Positions 63,818 through 64,000 of a stretch of 64,000 bases of DNA are shown piece after piece. The stretch spans positions 496,001 through 560,000 of the forward strand of contig NZ_CP035108.1 of assembly GCF_004087915.1 (NCBI RefSeq), read 5' to 3'. Numbering within the stretch: position 1 is the stretch's first letter; each line of letters starts with the position of its first letter. The position numbers were made by a program, and so were the translations under genes. This DNA comes from Geovibrio thiophilus (GTDB lineage: Bacteria > Chrysiogenota > Deferribacteres > Deferribacterales > Geovibrionaceae). The notes under the pieces were generated by a model. It did not search any database. It was not told the origin of the DNA and saw only the letters and a program-made list of their open reading frames with translations.

Positions 63818-64000
63818 ATGCGCAGCGACAGAGTGAAAAAAGGTCTGGACAGAGCACCGGCGCGTGCGCTTATGTACGGCGCGGGCGTACCCAAAAGCAG
63901 CATGGACAGACCCCACATCGGCATCTGCTCCAGTTTCACCGACCTTATACCCGGACACACGGGCATGAGGGATCTTGAACGTTTCATTGACAAAGGCGTG
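63818..64000 (+). CDS. ilvD: Dihydroxy-acid dehydratase IlvD (N-terminal part)
   Basis: The first 61 codons read [21 protein letters not shown], trimmed to its diagnostic core [15 protein letters not shown], then [20 protein letters not shown]. This matches the start of IlvD, the iron-sulfur dehydratase of isoleucine, valine and leucine synthesis, including the cluster-binding Cys region. AAGGAG precedes the ATG. The gene runs off the window end. Confidence 0.92.
   Translation, partial: MRSDRVKKGLDRAPARALMYGAGVPKSSMDRPHIGICSSFTDLIPGHTGMRDLERFIDKGV

Overview
The window looks like a chromosomal segment of a free-living, diderm, anaerobic or respiratory bacterium of roughly 50% GC. Gene content and protein style (system I cytochrome c maturation with a Cys-type CcmE, HQWRQP-type sensor kinases, a beta-lysine osmolyte operon, DksA, SulP) fit the Deferribacterota (Geovibrio or Denitrovibrio relatives). 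That placement is an inference from protein flavour, not a search result. No rRNA, tRNA, CRISPR array, transposase or integrase was seen. Nearly all the DNA is compact housekeeping operons.

Layout. 1-10 kb: the ftsK tail, a tandem repeat array, a dihydroorotate-dehydrogenase-like flavoprotein, trkA-trkH-hypF, lnt, tatA, an orphan EcfT-like gene and truA. 10-17 kb: a second repeat array, a lipoprotein pair, a zinc phospholipase-C-like secreted protein, an AT-rich HNH nuclease gene, TauE/SafE plus DUF1634, two enoyl-CoA hydratase family genes, an unknown coiled-coil gene behind a near-perfect sigma-28 promoter, and an rRNA methyltransferase of the RlmB type. 17-25 kb: ccmEFABC on the minus strand facing ccdA, then yebC-ruvC-ruvA. 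25-43 kb: KtrB, a hybrid kinase, AcuI-type reductase, iron alcohol dehydrogenase, SppA, SulP, YifB/ComM, two convergent paralogous PAS kinases with a receiver protein, and ablAB. 43-51 kb: rlmH, dksA, gpmI, comF, a PAS/coiled-coil protein, gap and pgk. 51-64 kb: PilZ, Nudix, the heme operon hemX-hemA-hemC-hemD-hemB plus a DUF815 ATPase, DUF2156, an orphan phage-tail-fibre-like beta-helix protein, ruvB-radA-fabI, an aldo/keto reductase and the start of ilvD behind a candidate attenuator.

How the genes fit together. The heme operon supplies heme and ccmEFABC/CcdA attach it to c-type cytochromes, which suggests a cytochrome-rich electron transport chain. TrkAH, KtrB and AblAB together give potassium uptake plus N-epsilon-acetyl-beta-lysine synthesis, a salt-stress set. 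The three Holliday-junction genes are split: ruvCA at 24-25 kb and ruvB at 62 kb.

The most interesting signal is not a protein. Five intergenic loci (about 138-545, 10029-10341, 13215-13272, 44067-44133 and 50451-50716) carry one modular repeat family. The fuller units have three hairpins around the conserved blocks GCGCCGTGCGGAGCGAAG and GCGAGCGTGTG. The hairpin arms differ from locus to locus but stay complementary, while the outer loops keep a GGA core. In the 3' hairpin the loop is usually CAGGATG or CAGGACG, which is the repeat motif of the CsrA-sequestering RNA CsrB. Every locus lies just downstream of a gene on the same strand. I propose a dispersed, 3'-UTR-borne family of CsrA-binding (sponge-like) RNA elements.
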